Positions 1 through 8,604 are shown, counted from the stretch's first letter. The stretch is DNA of 64,000 nt from Hassallia sp050875635 (GCF_050875635.1 NZ_JBPAOH010000023.1:1-64000); one strand, 5' to 3'. The notes: generated by a model not told the origin, from the letters alone. Numbers and translations: made by a program.

Positions 1-60
1 CCCCTGTCCCCCTGTCCCACTGTCCCCCTGCTTCCCCTTTCCCCCTGTCCCCCTGTCCCT
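1..60. repeat. C-rich short tandem repeat block
   Basis: The window opens inside a pyrimidine-rich tandem repeat built from CCCCCTGTCC-like units. The same unit, read on the other strand as GGGGGACAAG, recurs near 21.5 kb, 39.9 kb and 52.0 kb. It is one of the short tandemly repeated repeat classes typical of filamentous cyanobacteria. It is cut by the window edge, so its full length is unknown. Confidence 0.8.
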
Positions 61-450
61 TTTGAAAAGTAATTTTTTTGATATTTTTATCTGTCTTTTT
101 TCAAATATCGGCAAATTTACATCATGGTAAAGACTGAGATTAATGAAGATAATATGAATTATTTAATACATTTTTTCCCAAATACAGACTGACTTGAAAA
201 AAGGATAAAGGAAAAAAGATATTTTGGCGATCGCTACTTAAGTAAAGAAAAATCTTCATGAAATATTGATAATCACATATACTATTCTAAAATAAATTTC
301 AGTATTATTGCGTAATAACATTTGGTTCAAAAGAAATTTAAGGCGCAAGGGAACTAGTATATTGTCCTGATGAAAAGATATTCTGTCAGAATTGTTGAAG
401 AAATTGTAAAGTGCTATTCTCCTGTGTGAGTGTGTGGAGTGTTTAAATCA
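61..450. other. Intergenic leader upstream of glmM
   Basis: This stretch is AT-rich, with one HIP1-like site around 226-234 and no convincing reading frame. It must hold the glmM promoter and leader, but I could not fix a promoter with confidence. GGAG at about 436-439 is a plausible ribosome-binding site for the start at 451. Confidence 0.5.
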
Positions 451-1923
451 ATGGTTTCATATATAACTCAAACTGAAAACGGCTTTCGTGGTGGTTCAGC
501 AACTGAATCTGAAGCGACAAAAGGTATAGAAGACAGTTTTGCATCTAATTTAATCGCACTACCAGCAAATCCCCTATTTGGTACAGACGGCATTCGCGGA
601 AAAGTGGGAGAATTGCTGAGTGCGCCTTTAGCATTGCAAGTAGGTTTTTGGACGGGTATTGTTTTACGTAACCATGCTGCCAATCCAGGACCAGTGATTC
701 TGGGGCAAGATTCGAGAAACTCCAGCGATATGCTGGCAATGGCTTTGAGTGCTGGGTTAACCGCAGCGGGGATAGAGGTTTGGTATTTAGGATTGTGCCC
801 AACTCCTACCGTAGCTTATCTGGTCAGCCTCAGTGATGCGATTGGTGGAGTGATGATTTCTGCCAGTCACAACCCACCAGAAGACAACGGCATTAAAATT
901 TTTGGGGCAAACGGTGCTAAGTTACCGCAACTGTTACAGGCAGCAATTGAAGCGGGGCTGCGCGGCAAGGCGATATTACCTGCTATTGTTAGTAATTGTG
1001 GACGGCATTACTCGCGCCCGGAGTTAATAAAAAATTATGCCTCGGCATTGCAACAACCTTTGGAGAATGCTGTAAGTCTTCAGGGAATGAAGATTGTTTT
1101 AGATTTGGCTTGGGGTGCAGCAGTTAAGTTGGCACCAGCAGTATTTAGAGAAATGGGGGCAGAAGTAATCTGTTTGCATAACGAAGCGGATGGATCTCGC
1201 ATTAACGTTAACTGCGGTTCCACTCACCTAGATATTCTCGCCCAAACAGTCAAAGAACATAATGCTGACATCGGCTTTGCTTTTGATGGGGATGCCGATC
1301 GCGTCTTAGCAGTAGATAATATCGGCAGACAAGTTAACGGCGATTACATCCTCTATCTCTGGGGACGCAGCTTGCAACAAAAACAACAACTGCCAGATAA
1401 CTTAATAATTTCCACCGTCATGGCGAACTTAGGCTTCGAGAAAGCTTGGAAACAAATTGGTGGTAAGCTAACTCGCACAGCAGTTGGCGATCAATACGTT
1501 CAAGCGGAAATGTTGCAAACAGGCGCAATGCTAGGTGGCGAACAATCCGGTCACATATTGTGCCGTCATTATGGTATCACGGGCGATGGTTTATTAACAG
1601 CTTTACACATAGCCGCTTTAGTCAAAGAAGCCAATGTTTCCTTGAGAGAACTGGTAGATCGAAGCTTTGAAACTTATCCGCAATTATTGCAGAACGTGCG
1701 CGTTGTAGATCGCGATCGCCGATTGGGATGGAAGAATTGCGAACCCATACAACAAGCGATCGCTTTAGCCGAAACCGCAATGGGCGATTCCGGTAGAATA
1801 CTAGTTCGCGCTTCTGGTACAGAACCGGTCATCAGAGTTATGGTAGAAGCTGCCAATGAAAAAGTTGCTCATTACTGGACAAAAGAATTAGTCTCACAAG
1901 TCCAGCAACACCTAGCAGAATAA
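451..1923 (+). CDS. glmM: Phosphoglucosamine mutase
   Basis: Interconverts glucosamine-6-phosphate and glucosamine-1-phosphate in the cytosol, feeding UDP-GlcNAc to peptidoglycan and polysaccharide synthesis. The four-domain alpha-D-phosphohexomutase signatures are all present: substrate loop FGTDGIRG, active-site serine loop MISASHNP (Ser about 139 of the 490-residue form), metal-binding DGDADR, the GGEQSGH sugar loop and the C-terminal phosphate loop RASGTEP. GEQSGH and the overall length favour GlmM over phosphomannomutase. A GTG at 430 would add seven residues; I prefer the ATG at 451 because a GGAG lies about 12 bases upstream. The roughly 45-residue N-terminal tail before the FGTDGIRG loop is longer than in enterobacterial GlmM. 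The polysaccharide cluster downstream would consume its product, but the repeat element between them makes co-transcription uncertain. Confidence 0.9.
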   Translation: MVSYITQTENGFRGGSATESEATKGIEDSFASNLIALPANPLFGTDGIRGKVGELLSAPLALQVGFWTGIVLRNHAANPGPVILGQDSRNSSDMLAMALSAGLTAAGIEVWYLGLCPTPTVAYLVSLSDAIGGVMISASHNPPEDNGIKIFGANGAKLPQLLQAAIEAGLRGKAILPAIVSNCGRHYSRPELIKNYASALQQPLENAVSLQGMKIVLDLAWGAAVKLAPAVFREMGAEVICLHNEADGSRINVNCGSTHLDILAQTVKEHNADIGFAFDGDADRVLAVDNIGRQVNGDYILYLWGRSLQQKQQLPDNLIISTVMANLGFEKAWKQIGGKLTRTAVGDQYVQAEMLQTGAMLGGEQSGHILCRHYGITGDGLLTALHIAALVKEANVSLRELVDRSFETYPQLLQNVRVVDRDRRLGWKNCEPIQQAIALAETAMGDSGRILVRASGTEPVIRVMVEAANEKVAHYWTKELVSQVQQHLAE

Positions 1924-1928
1924 GCGAT

Positions 1929-2173
1929 TTGGGCATAGGGCAATGGGCAATGGGCATTGGGCATTGGGAATTGGGCATGGGGCATTGGGCATTGGGAATT
2001 GGGCATTGGGCATGGGGCATGGGGCATTGGGCATTGGGCAATGGGCATTGGTAATAATTCTTTTCCTTTCCCCTTTCCCCTTTCCCCCTCTTAAAAAAGC
2101 CCCATGCCCCATGCCCCATGCCCCATGCCCCATTACCCATTCCCCATTACCCATTACCCATTACCCATTCCGC
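1929..2173. repeat. Hairpin-forming heptamer repeat element (TGGGCAT class), copy 1
   Basis: The left arm has many TGGGCAT/TGGGAAT heptamers. The centre is GGTAATAATTCTTTTCC followed by TTTCCCC units. The right arm has CCCATGC/CCCATTA heptamers, the reverse complement of the left arm, so the whole could fold into a long imperfect hairpin. The same arm-core-arm plan recurs near 8.4, 36.1 and 45.1 kb. The right arm runs up to the start of the next gene and makes up its leader. Confidence 0.85.
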
Positions 2174-2174
2174 G

Positions 2175-3818
2175 ATGCTAAAACTTAAGAAAAAATCCAA
2201 GCGCTCAAAAAAAAAGCACTTCCAACCAGAAACTCCTCCTCTTAGCCTGCAAGAAAGGTTAGCCCAAAAACGCAAAGCAACCAAAGCGCGTAAAGAATTC
2301 ATCGGCTTACTTACCAAAGCTGTTTCTGTGGCGATCGTCGTCGGCATTTTGCTGGCTGTAGTCGGCGGAATTAAAGCCGCAGTTCCGGGTGTAGCCGGAA
2401 TCATCATTATCGCTCTTTGTTTTAAATACCCCCGACAAGCGCTTTTTGCCTTTCTTATTTACGTACCTTTGGGTGGTACTATTACTTACTACATCGGTAA
2501 CAGCCCTATACTTCAATTAGCCAAAGACGCTTTCTACATTCCAGCGTTGATTTCAATTTGGCAACTTTCTAAAAAGCGGCGACTACCTCTGCTAATTCCC
2601 CAAGCCCTGAAAACGCCACTATATATTTTATTAGCCTCCTGCACCATAACTTTACTATTTGTCAATGGCGCTCAACAGTTAAGTCCTCCTCCAGCTGGAT
2701 TACTGCAAGACGCACCTAAAGAAGTACCCTTAGGAATGGGTATTCTCGGGCTGAAAGTATTATTAGGCTACTTACCCCTGATTACTTGTTATTACTACCT
2801 GATTCGTGACAAGCGGGATTTTCTCATTTTGTCGCGCTTACAAGTTGTCCTAATACTTGTCTCCTGTATCTTGGGTTTTCTCCAGTATTTTTTGCTACTG
2901 ACAGGTATATGTCAAGGTACTAGAAATGCAGTAGGTGCTGATTTATTTAAAGCCACACTTGAAGCTAGATGTTATATTGGCGGTTCTCTAGTTTATAGTC
3001 CGAGTCAAGGGATGATTCGCTTACCAGGAACCTTTGTTGCTCCTTGGCAGTGGGCATGGTTCCTCATTTCTAGTACCTTTTTTACCTTTGGCACTGGCTT
3101 TAGCGATCCCTCAATTCTTTGGCGAATTGTAGGTTTAGGTTCTTTAGTCACAGTGTTTGTTAATGCAGTTATTTCTGGACAAAGAATTGCCTTAGCCTTA
3201 GTCCCCACCTGTTTCGTACTTTTACTATTGCTTACCGGTCAACTGGGAAACCTCAAACGCTTTATCCCCTTAGGAATGGGACTTGCCCTAATTCTGACAA
3301 TTGCCATAGTCAGCAATCCCACAGTTGTACAAGAAAGGACGGATAGCTTTGTCAGTCGTTGGAATGCGTCACCTCCTCAACAATTTATCGTCGATCAATT
3401 CGAGGAGAATTGGAAAAACTCAAAAGGACCCTTCGGAAGTGGTTTAGGTCGAGCGACTAACTCTGCCCGTGCTTTAGGTCAAACAAAGTTGGTAGAAACC
3501 TACTACCCGAAACTGCTTTATGAAATTGGCATTTTCGGAGTACTAGGATTTTTAGCTTTGGTGACAACTTTAACAGTCGTCTGCTTCCGGACATACCGTT
3601 TGATAAAAAACCGTAATTTCCGCAGTTACGCAGCTGCTTTATGGGTGTTTATATTGTTTATTAGTTACAACACCTACTACTACCCTCTAGATGTCGATCC
3701 TGTTGCTGTTTATTACTGGTTTGCCGCTGGAATTCTTTTAAAGTTGCCAGAAATTGACAAACAAGAAAGACTCAAAGAGGCACAAGCAGAAGGAAATCAG
3801 GGAAAGCGTCGGAAGTAG
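2175..3818 (+). CDS. O-antigen polymerase/ligase-like membrane protein, HpsL-like
   Basis: An integral membrane protein of about 547 residues. A very basic N-terminus (many Lys/Arg, residues 1-45) is followed by about 10-12 hydrophobic segments, a large loop near residues 210-300, and the Wzy/WaaL-like tract GPFGSGLGRATNSAR before the last helices. Members of this superfamily polymerise or transfer lipid-linked glycans on the periplasmic face. The ATG at 2175 is preferred because residues encoded further upstream are translated repeat. Three glycosyltransferase genes follow on the same strand, an order I recall for the hormogonium polysaccharide genes hpsL, hpsN, hpsO and hpsP of Nostoc punctiforme. 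Membership of that set is inferred from size, type and order. The biochemical role, polymerase or ligase, cannot be read from sequence. Confidence 0.72.
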   Translation: MLKLKKKSKRSKKKHFQPETPPLSLQERLAQKRKATKARKEFIGLLTKAVSVAIVVGILLAVVGGIKAAVPGVAGIIIIALCFKYPRQALFAFLIYVPLGGTITYYIGNSPILQLAKDAFYIPALISIWQLSKKRRLPLLIPQALKTPLYILLASCTITLLFVNGAQQLSPPPAGLLQDAPKEVPLGMGILGLKVLLGYLPLITCYYYLIRDKRDFLILSRLQVVLILVSCILGFLQYFLLLTGICQGTRNAVGADLFKATLEARCYIGGSLVYSPSQGMIRLPGTFVAPWQWAWFLISSTFFTFGTGFSDPSILWRIVGLGSLVTVFVNAVISGQRIALALVPTCFVLLLLLTGQLGNLKRFIPLGMGLALILTIAIVSNPTVVQERTDSFVSRWNASPPQQFIVDQFEENWKNSKGPFGSGLGRATNSARALGQTKLVETYYPKLLYEIGIFGVLGFLALVTTLTVVCFRTYRLIKNRNFRSYAAALWVFILFISYNTYYYPLDVDPVAVYYWFAAGILLKLPEIDKQERLKEAQAEGNQGKRRK

Positions 3819-3951
3819 GGGAGTGGGGGAGTGGGGGAGAGGGGGAGTGGGGGAAGAATTTTTATGACTTCTGACTTCTGACTTCTGACTTCTGACTTTT
3901 GACTTTTGACTCCTAAAATCTAAAATCTAAAATCTAAAATCTAAAATTCAT
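3819..3951. repeat. Three adjoining short tandem repeat tracts
   Basis: The gap between the HpsL-like and HpsN-like genes is entirely repeat: GGGGGAGT units (about 3818-3856), then GACTTCT/GACTTTT heptamers (about 3864-3911), then TAAAATC heptamers (about 3914-3948). The last unit touches the start codon of the next gene, so the ribosome-binding region is itself repeat. Confidence 0.88.
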
Positions 3952-4977
3952 ATGGATTTACCTTTAATTTCCGTGATTATACCGACCTATGGTCGTGAGG
4001 AACCGCTGCGTGATAGCCTTGTGGATGTCCTCAAACAGGATTACCCGAATTTTGAAGTTTTGGTTGTAGACCAAACCCCCAAACATCAACCAGAAATTCA
4101 AGCTTATTTAGAAGAACTCTCAGCAGCAGATAAAATTAAATGGTTCCGCTTGGATTGGGCAAGTTTACCTGGAGCGCGTAATTATGCTGTGCGGCGCTCA
4201 TCAGGTGAGATAATTTTGTTTATTGATGATGATGTACAGTTACCAAGTGGATTTTTAGCGGCTCATGCCAAAAATTATCTAGAAAAACCAGAAATAGGAG
4301 CCGTTGCGGGGCGAGTATTTGACAGAATGAAACTGGGTGATTCTGGAGGGGACTTGGAGATTGAATATTTGCCTCCCGAAGCAATGGACCCAGGAATCGC
4401 TTGGTATCATATTGATTTGGTGCATACAGTTAAACCCCAGCAAGTGCTGACAGCGAGGGGTTGTAATATGTCTTTCCGTCGCGAGATTTTTACCAAGTAC
4501 GGACTGAGGTTTGATGAGAGGTTTCGCGGTAGTGCAGTGCGGGAGGAATCTGACTTTTGTTTGCGCGTGCGGCAGACGGGATATAAGATTTGGTATGACC
4601 CAGAAGCTGATTTAGTGCATTTAGGGGAAGAGACGGGGGGTTGTCATGATATTAGTATGCGATCGCTCAAATATCAAATGACCTTTTACCACAACCATTT
4701 TTTATTAGGACTGAAAAACCTCACCGCTACCCAAGCTTTACGCTTATACGCACGTTTATTTGATTGTCACGTCCTGGGACGTCCTCCTTGTCACAAAAGC
4801 GGTTCCCCGATTAAAATTGTTACCCGCTTAGTTTTCTACTCTTTGGGTTTTCTCAAAGCCGTGGGTACAGTCATTCAATCAGCTTGGAATGATGGTCAAA
4901 TTTACACTCAACGCGATCGCCAAGATTATAACGATTTGCCTGTAACCGGACAAGAGCAAATTTTAGCTTCCAAATAA
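3952..4977 (+). CDS. Family 2 glycosyltransferase, HpsN-like
   Basis: A cytoplasmic or membrane-associated GT-A fold glycosyltransferase of 341 residues. The N-terminus LISVIIPTYGREEPL is the nucleotide-binding strand and loop. FIDDDVQLP near residue 90 is the metal-binding DxD-type motif. ARGCNMSFRREIF near residue 165 matches the acceptor/catalytic segment of GT2 enzymes. A weakly hydrophobic C-terminal segment (VFYSLGFLKAVGTV) may anchor it to the membrane. It probably adds one sugar to the lipid-linked unit handled by the HpsL-like protein. Position (second of four surface-polysaccharide genes) and length fit HpsN. Donor and acceptor are unknown. No Shine-Dalgarno is obvious, because tandem repeat runs up to the ATG. 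Confidence 0.75.
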   Translation: MDLPLISVIIPTYGREEPLRDSLVDVLKQDYPNFEVLVVDQTPKHQPEIQAYLEELSAADKIKWFRLDWASLPGARNYAVRRSSGEIILFIDDDVQLPSGFLAAHAKNYLEKPEIGAVAGRVFDRMKLGDSGGDLEIEYLPPEAMDPGIAWYHIDLVHTVKPQQVLTARGCNMSFRREIFTKYGLRFDERFRGSAVREESDFCLRVRQTGYKIWYDPEADLVHLGEETGGCHDISMRSLKYQMTFYHNHFLLGLKNLTATQALRLYARLFDCHVLGRPPCHKSGSPIKIVTRLVFYSLGFLKAVGTVIQSAWNDGQIYTQRDRQDYNDLPVTGQEQILASK

Positions 4978-5106
4978 AACTAGGGACTAAGGACTAGGGA
5001 CTGGGGACTGGGCACTAGAAAATTCTCCATTCCCAGCTAACAACCATAACCAACAACTAACAACTTACAACCATCAATCAACAACCAACAATTATCAACC
5101 AACAAC
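4978..5106. repeat. GGACTAG- and CAACTAA-type tandem repeats
   Basis: Directly after the stop codon come GGACTAG/GGACTGG heptamers (about 4979-5018). Degenerate CAACCAACAA/CAACTAACAA units (about 5037-5107) follow. Similar tracts lie near 27.9, 28.1, 36.0, 36.35 and 63.9 kb. The second tract reaches the start of the next gene. Confidence 0.85.
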
Positions 5107-5110
5107 ATTA

Positions 5111-6295
5111 ATGAAAATTTTAGTTGCCAGTCACACTTATATTGTAGACCTTAATTGCGAAAAATTACGCGCTTTATCTCAACTAGAACCGGGAATTGAA
5201 GTAACAGTTGTAGTTCCCAAACGCTGGAAACCCGGAGGCGTACAAAACAAAATTATTGAAACGCAATACCGCGATGAAGGCGCATTTAAAATAGTTCCGA
5301 TTTCTAACTTCAGTCAAAATCATCAAGGACTTCTCACCTTTGGCGCTGATTTAATATCTTTGTTGCGACAGTTTCGCCCCCAAATCATCCAAGTAGAACA
5401 AGGTTCTCGCGGACTGTCTTACGCTCAAATGATTACTTTAAATAAGCTATTGGGACTAAAAGCAAAAAATATCTTTTTTACTTGGTGGAATCTGCCATAC
5501 GAACTCAAATTACCCGCAGCTTTATTAGAAAAATACAACCTGAATAATAGCCACGGTATCATTTCCGGAAATCAGGATGGGGCAGAAATTCTCAGACAAC
5601 GAGGATATAAAGATTCAATTAAAGTCATGCCGCAATTAGGTGTGGATGAAACTTTATTTACTCGCAAGCCTCAACCAGAATTAGCGGCTAAATTGGGTAT
5701 TAAACCAGATGAATTTGTAGTTGGCTTTGTCGGACGTTTTGTTCCAGAAAAGGGCTTGCTGACGCTTGTAGATGCCTTAGCTACTTTAAAAGATAAATCT
5801 TGGAAGTTACTTTTAATTGGGCGGGGTGCGTTGCAATCAGAATTAATGAACAAAGCCGCAGAAAACAACTTTAAAGACAGAATTATCTTGGTGGAAAGTG
5901 TACCCCACGATGAAGTTGCCAAATATATCAATTTAATGAGTACTTTGGTGTTGCCTTCAGAAACAACTTATAAATTTAAAACTTTAACTTCTGCGGGTTG
6001 GAAAGAACAATTTGGTCATGTGTTAATTGAAGCAATGGCTTGTCAAGTTCCGGTGATTGGTTCCAATTCTGGCGAAATTCCTCATGTAATTGGTGATGCT
6101 GGGTTAGTCTTTCCGGAAAGCGATGTTAAAGCTTTGGCTGATTGCTTATCGCAATTAATGGAAAAGCCAGAATTTGCGGAAAAGTTGGGAGAAATGGGTT
6201 ATCAAAAAGCGATGGTTCAATATACGAATAAAGCTTTAGCAAAACAGCAATTAGAATTCTACAAAGAATTGCTTAGTAGTCGTAGGGTGCGTTAA
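5111..6295 (+). CDS. Family 4 glycosyltransferase, HpsO-like
   Basis: A GT-B fold glycosyltransferase of 394 residues with two Rossmann-like halves. The C-terminal half carries VGFVGRFVPEKG and the donor-binding EX7E-type segment FGHVLIEAMACQVPVIGS followed by GEIPHVIGDAG, as in GT4 enzymes that use nucleotide sugars. It should act in the cytosol on the growing surface glycan with its neighbours. Context and length suggest HpsO of the hormogonium polysaccharide set; that name is inferred. The last residues (SSRRVR) and the stop are encoded inside a dispersed inverted repeat (6283-6355), so the natural C-terminus has probably been trimmed or replaced there. The start is the first ATG after a repeat-rich leader. 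Confidence 0.75.
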   Translation: MKILVASHTYIVDLNCEKLRALSQLEPGIEVTVVVPKRWKPGGVQNKIIETQYRDEGAFKIVPISNFSQNHQGLLTFGADLISLLRQFRPQIIQVEQGSRGLSYAQMITLNKLLGLKAKNIFFTWWNLPYELKLPAALLEKYNLNNSHGIISGNQDGAEILRQRGYKDSIKVMPQLGVDETLFTRKPQPELAAKLGIKPDEFVVGFVGRFVPEKGLLTLVDALATLKDKSWKLLLIGRGALQSELMNKAAENNFKDRIILVESVPHDEVAKYINLMSTLVLPSETTYKFKTLTSAGWKEQFGHVLIEAMACQVPVIGSNSGEIPHVIGDAGLVFPESDVKALADCLSQLMEKPEFAEKLGEMGYQKAMVQYTNKALAKQQLEFYKELLSSRRVR

Positions 6296-6355
6296 CGAAG
6301 TAACGCACCAATTTCAAACGGTGCGTTAGGACTATCGTCCGTAACGCACCCTACA
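6283..6355. repeat. GTAGGGTGCGTTA inverted-repeat element
   Basis: The left end GTAGGGTGCGTTA is mirrored by TAACGCACCCTAC at the right end. An internal GTAACGCACC/GGTGCGTTAG pair lies between, so the element can fold as nested hairpins. It resembles a non-autonomous MITE-like dispersed repeat. Relatives lie at 59.0-59.3 kb. Its left end supplies the last codons and stop of the preceding glycosyltransferase gene. Confidence 0.82.
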
Positions 6356-6409
6356 AATTTAATTTGACTTTTGCTAATAACTCCTAACTCCTAACTCCTA
6401 ACTATTAAG

Positions 6410-7630
6410 ATGCGAATTTTGCAAATTGTCCCTTCAATTTCTTTGATTTACGGTGGTCCCAGTCAAATGGTATTAGGACTATCTTCGGCATTGGCACAAG
6501 AAAATGTAAAAGTTACTATTCTCACTACAGATAGTAATGGTGATTCTGGTCAAAAACCTTTGGATGTTCCCTTAAATTGCCCGGTGAAACAGGATGGTTA
6601 TGAAATAATTTACTTTCGTTGTTCGCCGTTTCGTCGCTATAAGTTTTCTCTTGATTTATTAAAGTGGTTAAATAATCACGCTCATGAATTTGACTTAGCA
6701 CATATTCATGCTTTATTCTCTCCTATAAGTAGTGCGGCTGCGACTGTGTGCCGGCAGAAAAATTTACCTTACATTTTGCGTCCTTTGGGTACTCTCGATC
6801 CGGCTGATTTACGCAAGAAAAAGCAATTAAAACAGCTTTACGCCACATTTTTAGAACGGGCAAATTTAGCGGGTGCAGCTGCAATTCATTTTACCAGCGA
6901 TCAGGAAGCAAAAATATCAGAACGATTTGGAGTTTCTACGCATGATTTGGTGATTCCTTTGGGTGTTATTCCCCCAGGAGGAGAGGGGGGGAGAGGGGGA
7001 GGGGGAGAGAGGGGGAAAGAAAATACAATTCGGAATCAGTTTGGTATCCCGTCTAATGTGGCTTTGGTGCTTTTTATGTCGCGAATTGACCCGAAAAAGG
7101 GGTTAAATTTACTGATTCCGGCTTTGGAAAAGCTGTTAGCCGAAGGTGGGAATTTTTATTTTGTCTTGGCGGGAACGAATCCTCAAGATCCAGATTATGA
7201 AGAAAAGATAAGATTGCAGATAGAAAATTCACCTTTGCGATCGCACACCACGATTACAGGTTTTGTTACGGGTGAATTAAAATCAGCTTTGCTGCAAGCG
7301 GCAGATTTATTCGTCTTGCCATCGTATTATGAAAATTTCGGGATTGCTGTCGCTGAGGCGATGGTAGCGCAAGTACCTGTAATTATCTCAGACCAAGTGC
7401 ATATTTGGCATCAGGTGCGCGATAGCGAGTCTGGGTGGGTGGGTACAACAGATGTGGAATCGCTTGTAGAATTGTTAAGAGAAGCTTTGCAAAACCCCGC
7501 AGAATGTCGGCGTCGGGGATTGCGTGCCCAAGAATATGCATTGCAAAATTTCAGTTGGGAAGCGATCGCTCGTCAAACGATCCAAGCATACAATCAAATT
7601 TTGACATCGAATTTAGCAACTTTGCGGTAA
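6410..7630 (+). CDS. Family 4 glycosyltransferase, HpsP-like, with in-frame repeat insert
   Basis: A GT-B fold glycosyltransferase of about 406 residues. The N-terminal glycine-rich loop is YGGPSQMVLGLSSAL. The C-terminal donor-binding half begins VLFMSRIDPKKGL, and the EX7E-type segment is YYENFGIAVAEAMVAQVPVI. It is the last of the four polysaccharide genes; HpsP is the likely counterpart. Between the two halves, residues about 190-204 are a Gly/Glu/Arg run encoded by a purine-only repeat (about 6977-7022). It lies at the interdomain linker after VIPLGVIPP and keeps the frame, so the enzyme may tolerate it. The start follows a run of CTCCTAA heptamers. No other damage is visible. Confidence 0.74.
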   Translation: MRILQIVPSISLIYGGPSQMVLGLSSALAQENVKVTILTTDSNGDSGQKPLDVPLNCPVKQDGYEIIYFRCSPFRRYKFSLDLLKWLNNHAHEFDLAHIHALFSPISSAAATVCRQKNLPYILRPLGTLDPADLRKKKQLKQLYATFLERANLAGAAAIHFTSDQEAKISERFGVSTHDLVIPLGVIPPGGEGGRGGGGERGKENTIRNQFGIPSNVALVLFMSRIDPKKGLNLLIPALEKLLAEGGNFYFVLAGTNPQDPDYEEKIRLQIENSPLRSHTTITGFVTGELKSALLQAADLFVLPSYYENFGIAVAEAMVAQVPVIISDQVHIWHQVRDSESGWVGTTDVESLVELLREALQNPAECRRRGLRAQEYALQNFSWEAIARQTIQAYNQILTSNLATLR

Positions 7631-7664
7631 ACAACATAACTTAAAATTTTGTTGCAAACTGCCA

Positions 7665-7688
7665 AACCCCGATTGGACAACCGGGGTT
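7665..7688 (+). terminator. Hairpin after the polysaccharide cluster
   Basis: AACCCCG at 7665-7671 pairs with CGGGGTT at 7682-7688 around a 10-base loop, about 35 bases after the last glycosyltransferase stop. There is no strong T-run, so it may be a weak terminator or mRNA-end stabiliser. Confidence 0.45.
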
Positions 7689-7707
7689 ATATGTGGCGAT
7701 CGCATAG

Positions 7708-7713
7708 TACAAT
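7708..7713 (+). promoter_or_regulatory. Possible -10 box of the peroxiredoxin gene
   Basis: TACAAT lies 34 bases before the peroxiredoxin start codon, in a spacer otherwise free of repeats. No good -35 is evident, as is common for cyanobacterial promoters. This is a weak assignment. Confidence 0.3.
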
Positions 7714-7746
7714 ACTTTATGCCTTTATAACCACAGGGATTCTGAC

Positions 7747-8385
7747 ATGACTCTCCGTCTAGGTGACACAGTACCCAACTTTACGCAAGCCTCTACACAC
7801 GGCGACATAAATTTTTACGATTGGGCAGGTGATAACTGGGTAATACTATTTTCCCACCCCGCAGACTTTACACCTGTTTGCACCACCGAATTAGGTACAG
7901 TTGCCAAACTGAAACCAGAATTTGACAAGCGCAACGTGAAAGCGATCGCCCTTAGCGTTGATGATGTTGACTCCCACAAAGGATGGGTAGGAGATATCGA
8001 AGAAACTCAAAACACCACCCTTAACTATCCAATTTTGGCAGATCCAGATCGTAAAGTTTCTGACCTTTACGACATGATCCACCCTAACGCTGCTAATACC
8101 GTAACAGTGCGATCGGTCTTCGTTATCGATCCGGATAAAAAACTGCGTCTCACCTTCACCTACCCCCCCAGCACAGGACGCAACTTTGATGAAATTCTGC
8201 GAGTAATTGATTCACTGCAACTGACTGATAACTACAGTGTAGCCACACCAGCTGACTGGAAAGACGGCGAAGATGTCGTAATTGTCCCCTCGCTGAAAGA
8301 TCCAGAAGTGCTGAAGCAGAAATTCCCCAAAGGTTATGAGGAAGTCAAGCCTTATCTGCGGATGACTCCTCAGCCGAATAAGTAG
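7747..8385 (+). CDS. 1-Cys peroxiredoxin (Prx6 type)
   Basis: Reduces hydrogen peroxide and alkyl hydroperoxides in the cytosol. The peroxidatic cysteine is Cys45 in DFTPVCTTELG, with the conserved Pro and Thr just before it. The C-terminal extension after residue 165 (DWKDGEDVVIVPSL and a lysine-rich end) is the Prx6/1-Cys arm that builds the dimer. No resolving cysteine is seen. The length of 212 residues is normal. The start is ATG with a separate upstream region, so the gene is probably its own transcription unit. The neighbouring surface-polysaccharide genes do not suggest a shared function. Cyanobacterial homologues are known antioxidant enzymes; no species-specific name is assigned. 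Confidence 0.93.
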   Translation: MTLRLGDTVPNFTQASTHGDINFYDWAGDNWVILFSHPADFTPVCTTELGTVAKLKPEFDKRNVKAIALSVDDVDSHKGWVGDIEETQNTTLNYPILADPDRKVSDLYDMIHPNAANTVTVRSVFVIDPDKKLRLTFTYPPSTGRNFDEILRVIDSLQLTDNYSVATPADWKDGEDVVIVPSLKDPEVLKQKFPKGYEEVKPYLRMTPQPNK

Positions 8386-8401
8386 AAGCAAAGGGGAATA
8401 G

Positions 8402-8604
8402 GTAATTGGGCATTGGGCATTGGGCATTGGGCATTGGGCATTGGGCATTGGGCATTGGGGAGGCAGTGCGGTCTTGGAGTTCACCTGCGTGGAGCATCTG
8501 CCGTCATTGGTAATAATTCTTTTTTTTCCGTTTTCCCTTTTCCCTTTTCCCTTTCCCCCTCTTTAAATCCCCATTCCCCATTCCCGATTACCCATTACCC
8601 TTTT
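8402..8604. repeat. Heptamer repeat element, copy 2, with nested insert
   Basis: The plan matches the element at 1.9 kb: TGGGCAT heptamers, the core GGTAATAATTC near 8508, T/C-rich units, then CCATTCCC/CCATTAC heptamers. Unlike copy 1, about 45 bases (8459-8503) containing GGCAGTGCGGTCTTGG and CACCTGCGTGGAGCA interrupt the left arm. That insert resembles repeats at 25.0, 33.5, 45.2 and 63.7 kb, so one repeat has entered another. Confidence 0.85.

Noticed and set aside
1838..2188. Overlapping short frames on both strands through the TGGGCAT element
   Set aside because: They translate simple heptamers (MGNGAWGMGHG-like) and are repeat artefacts.
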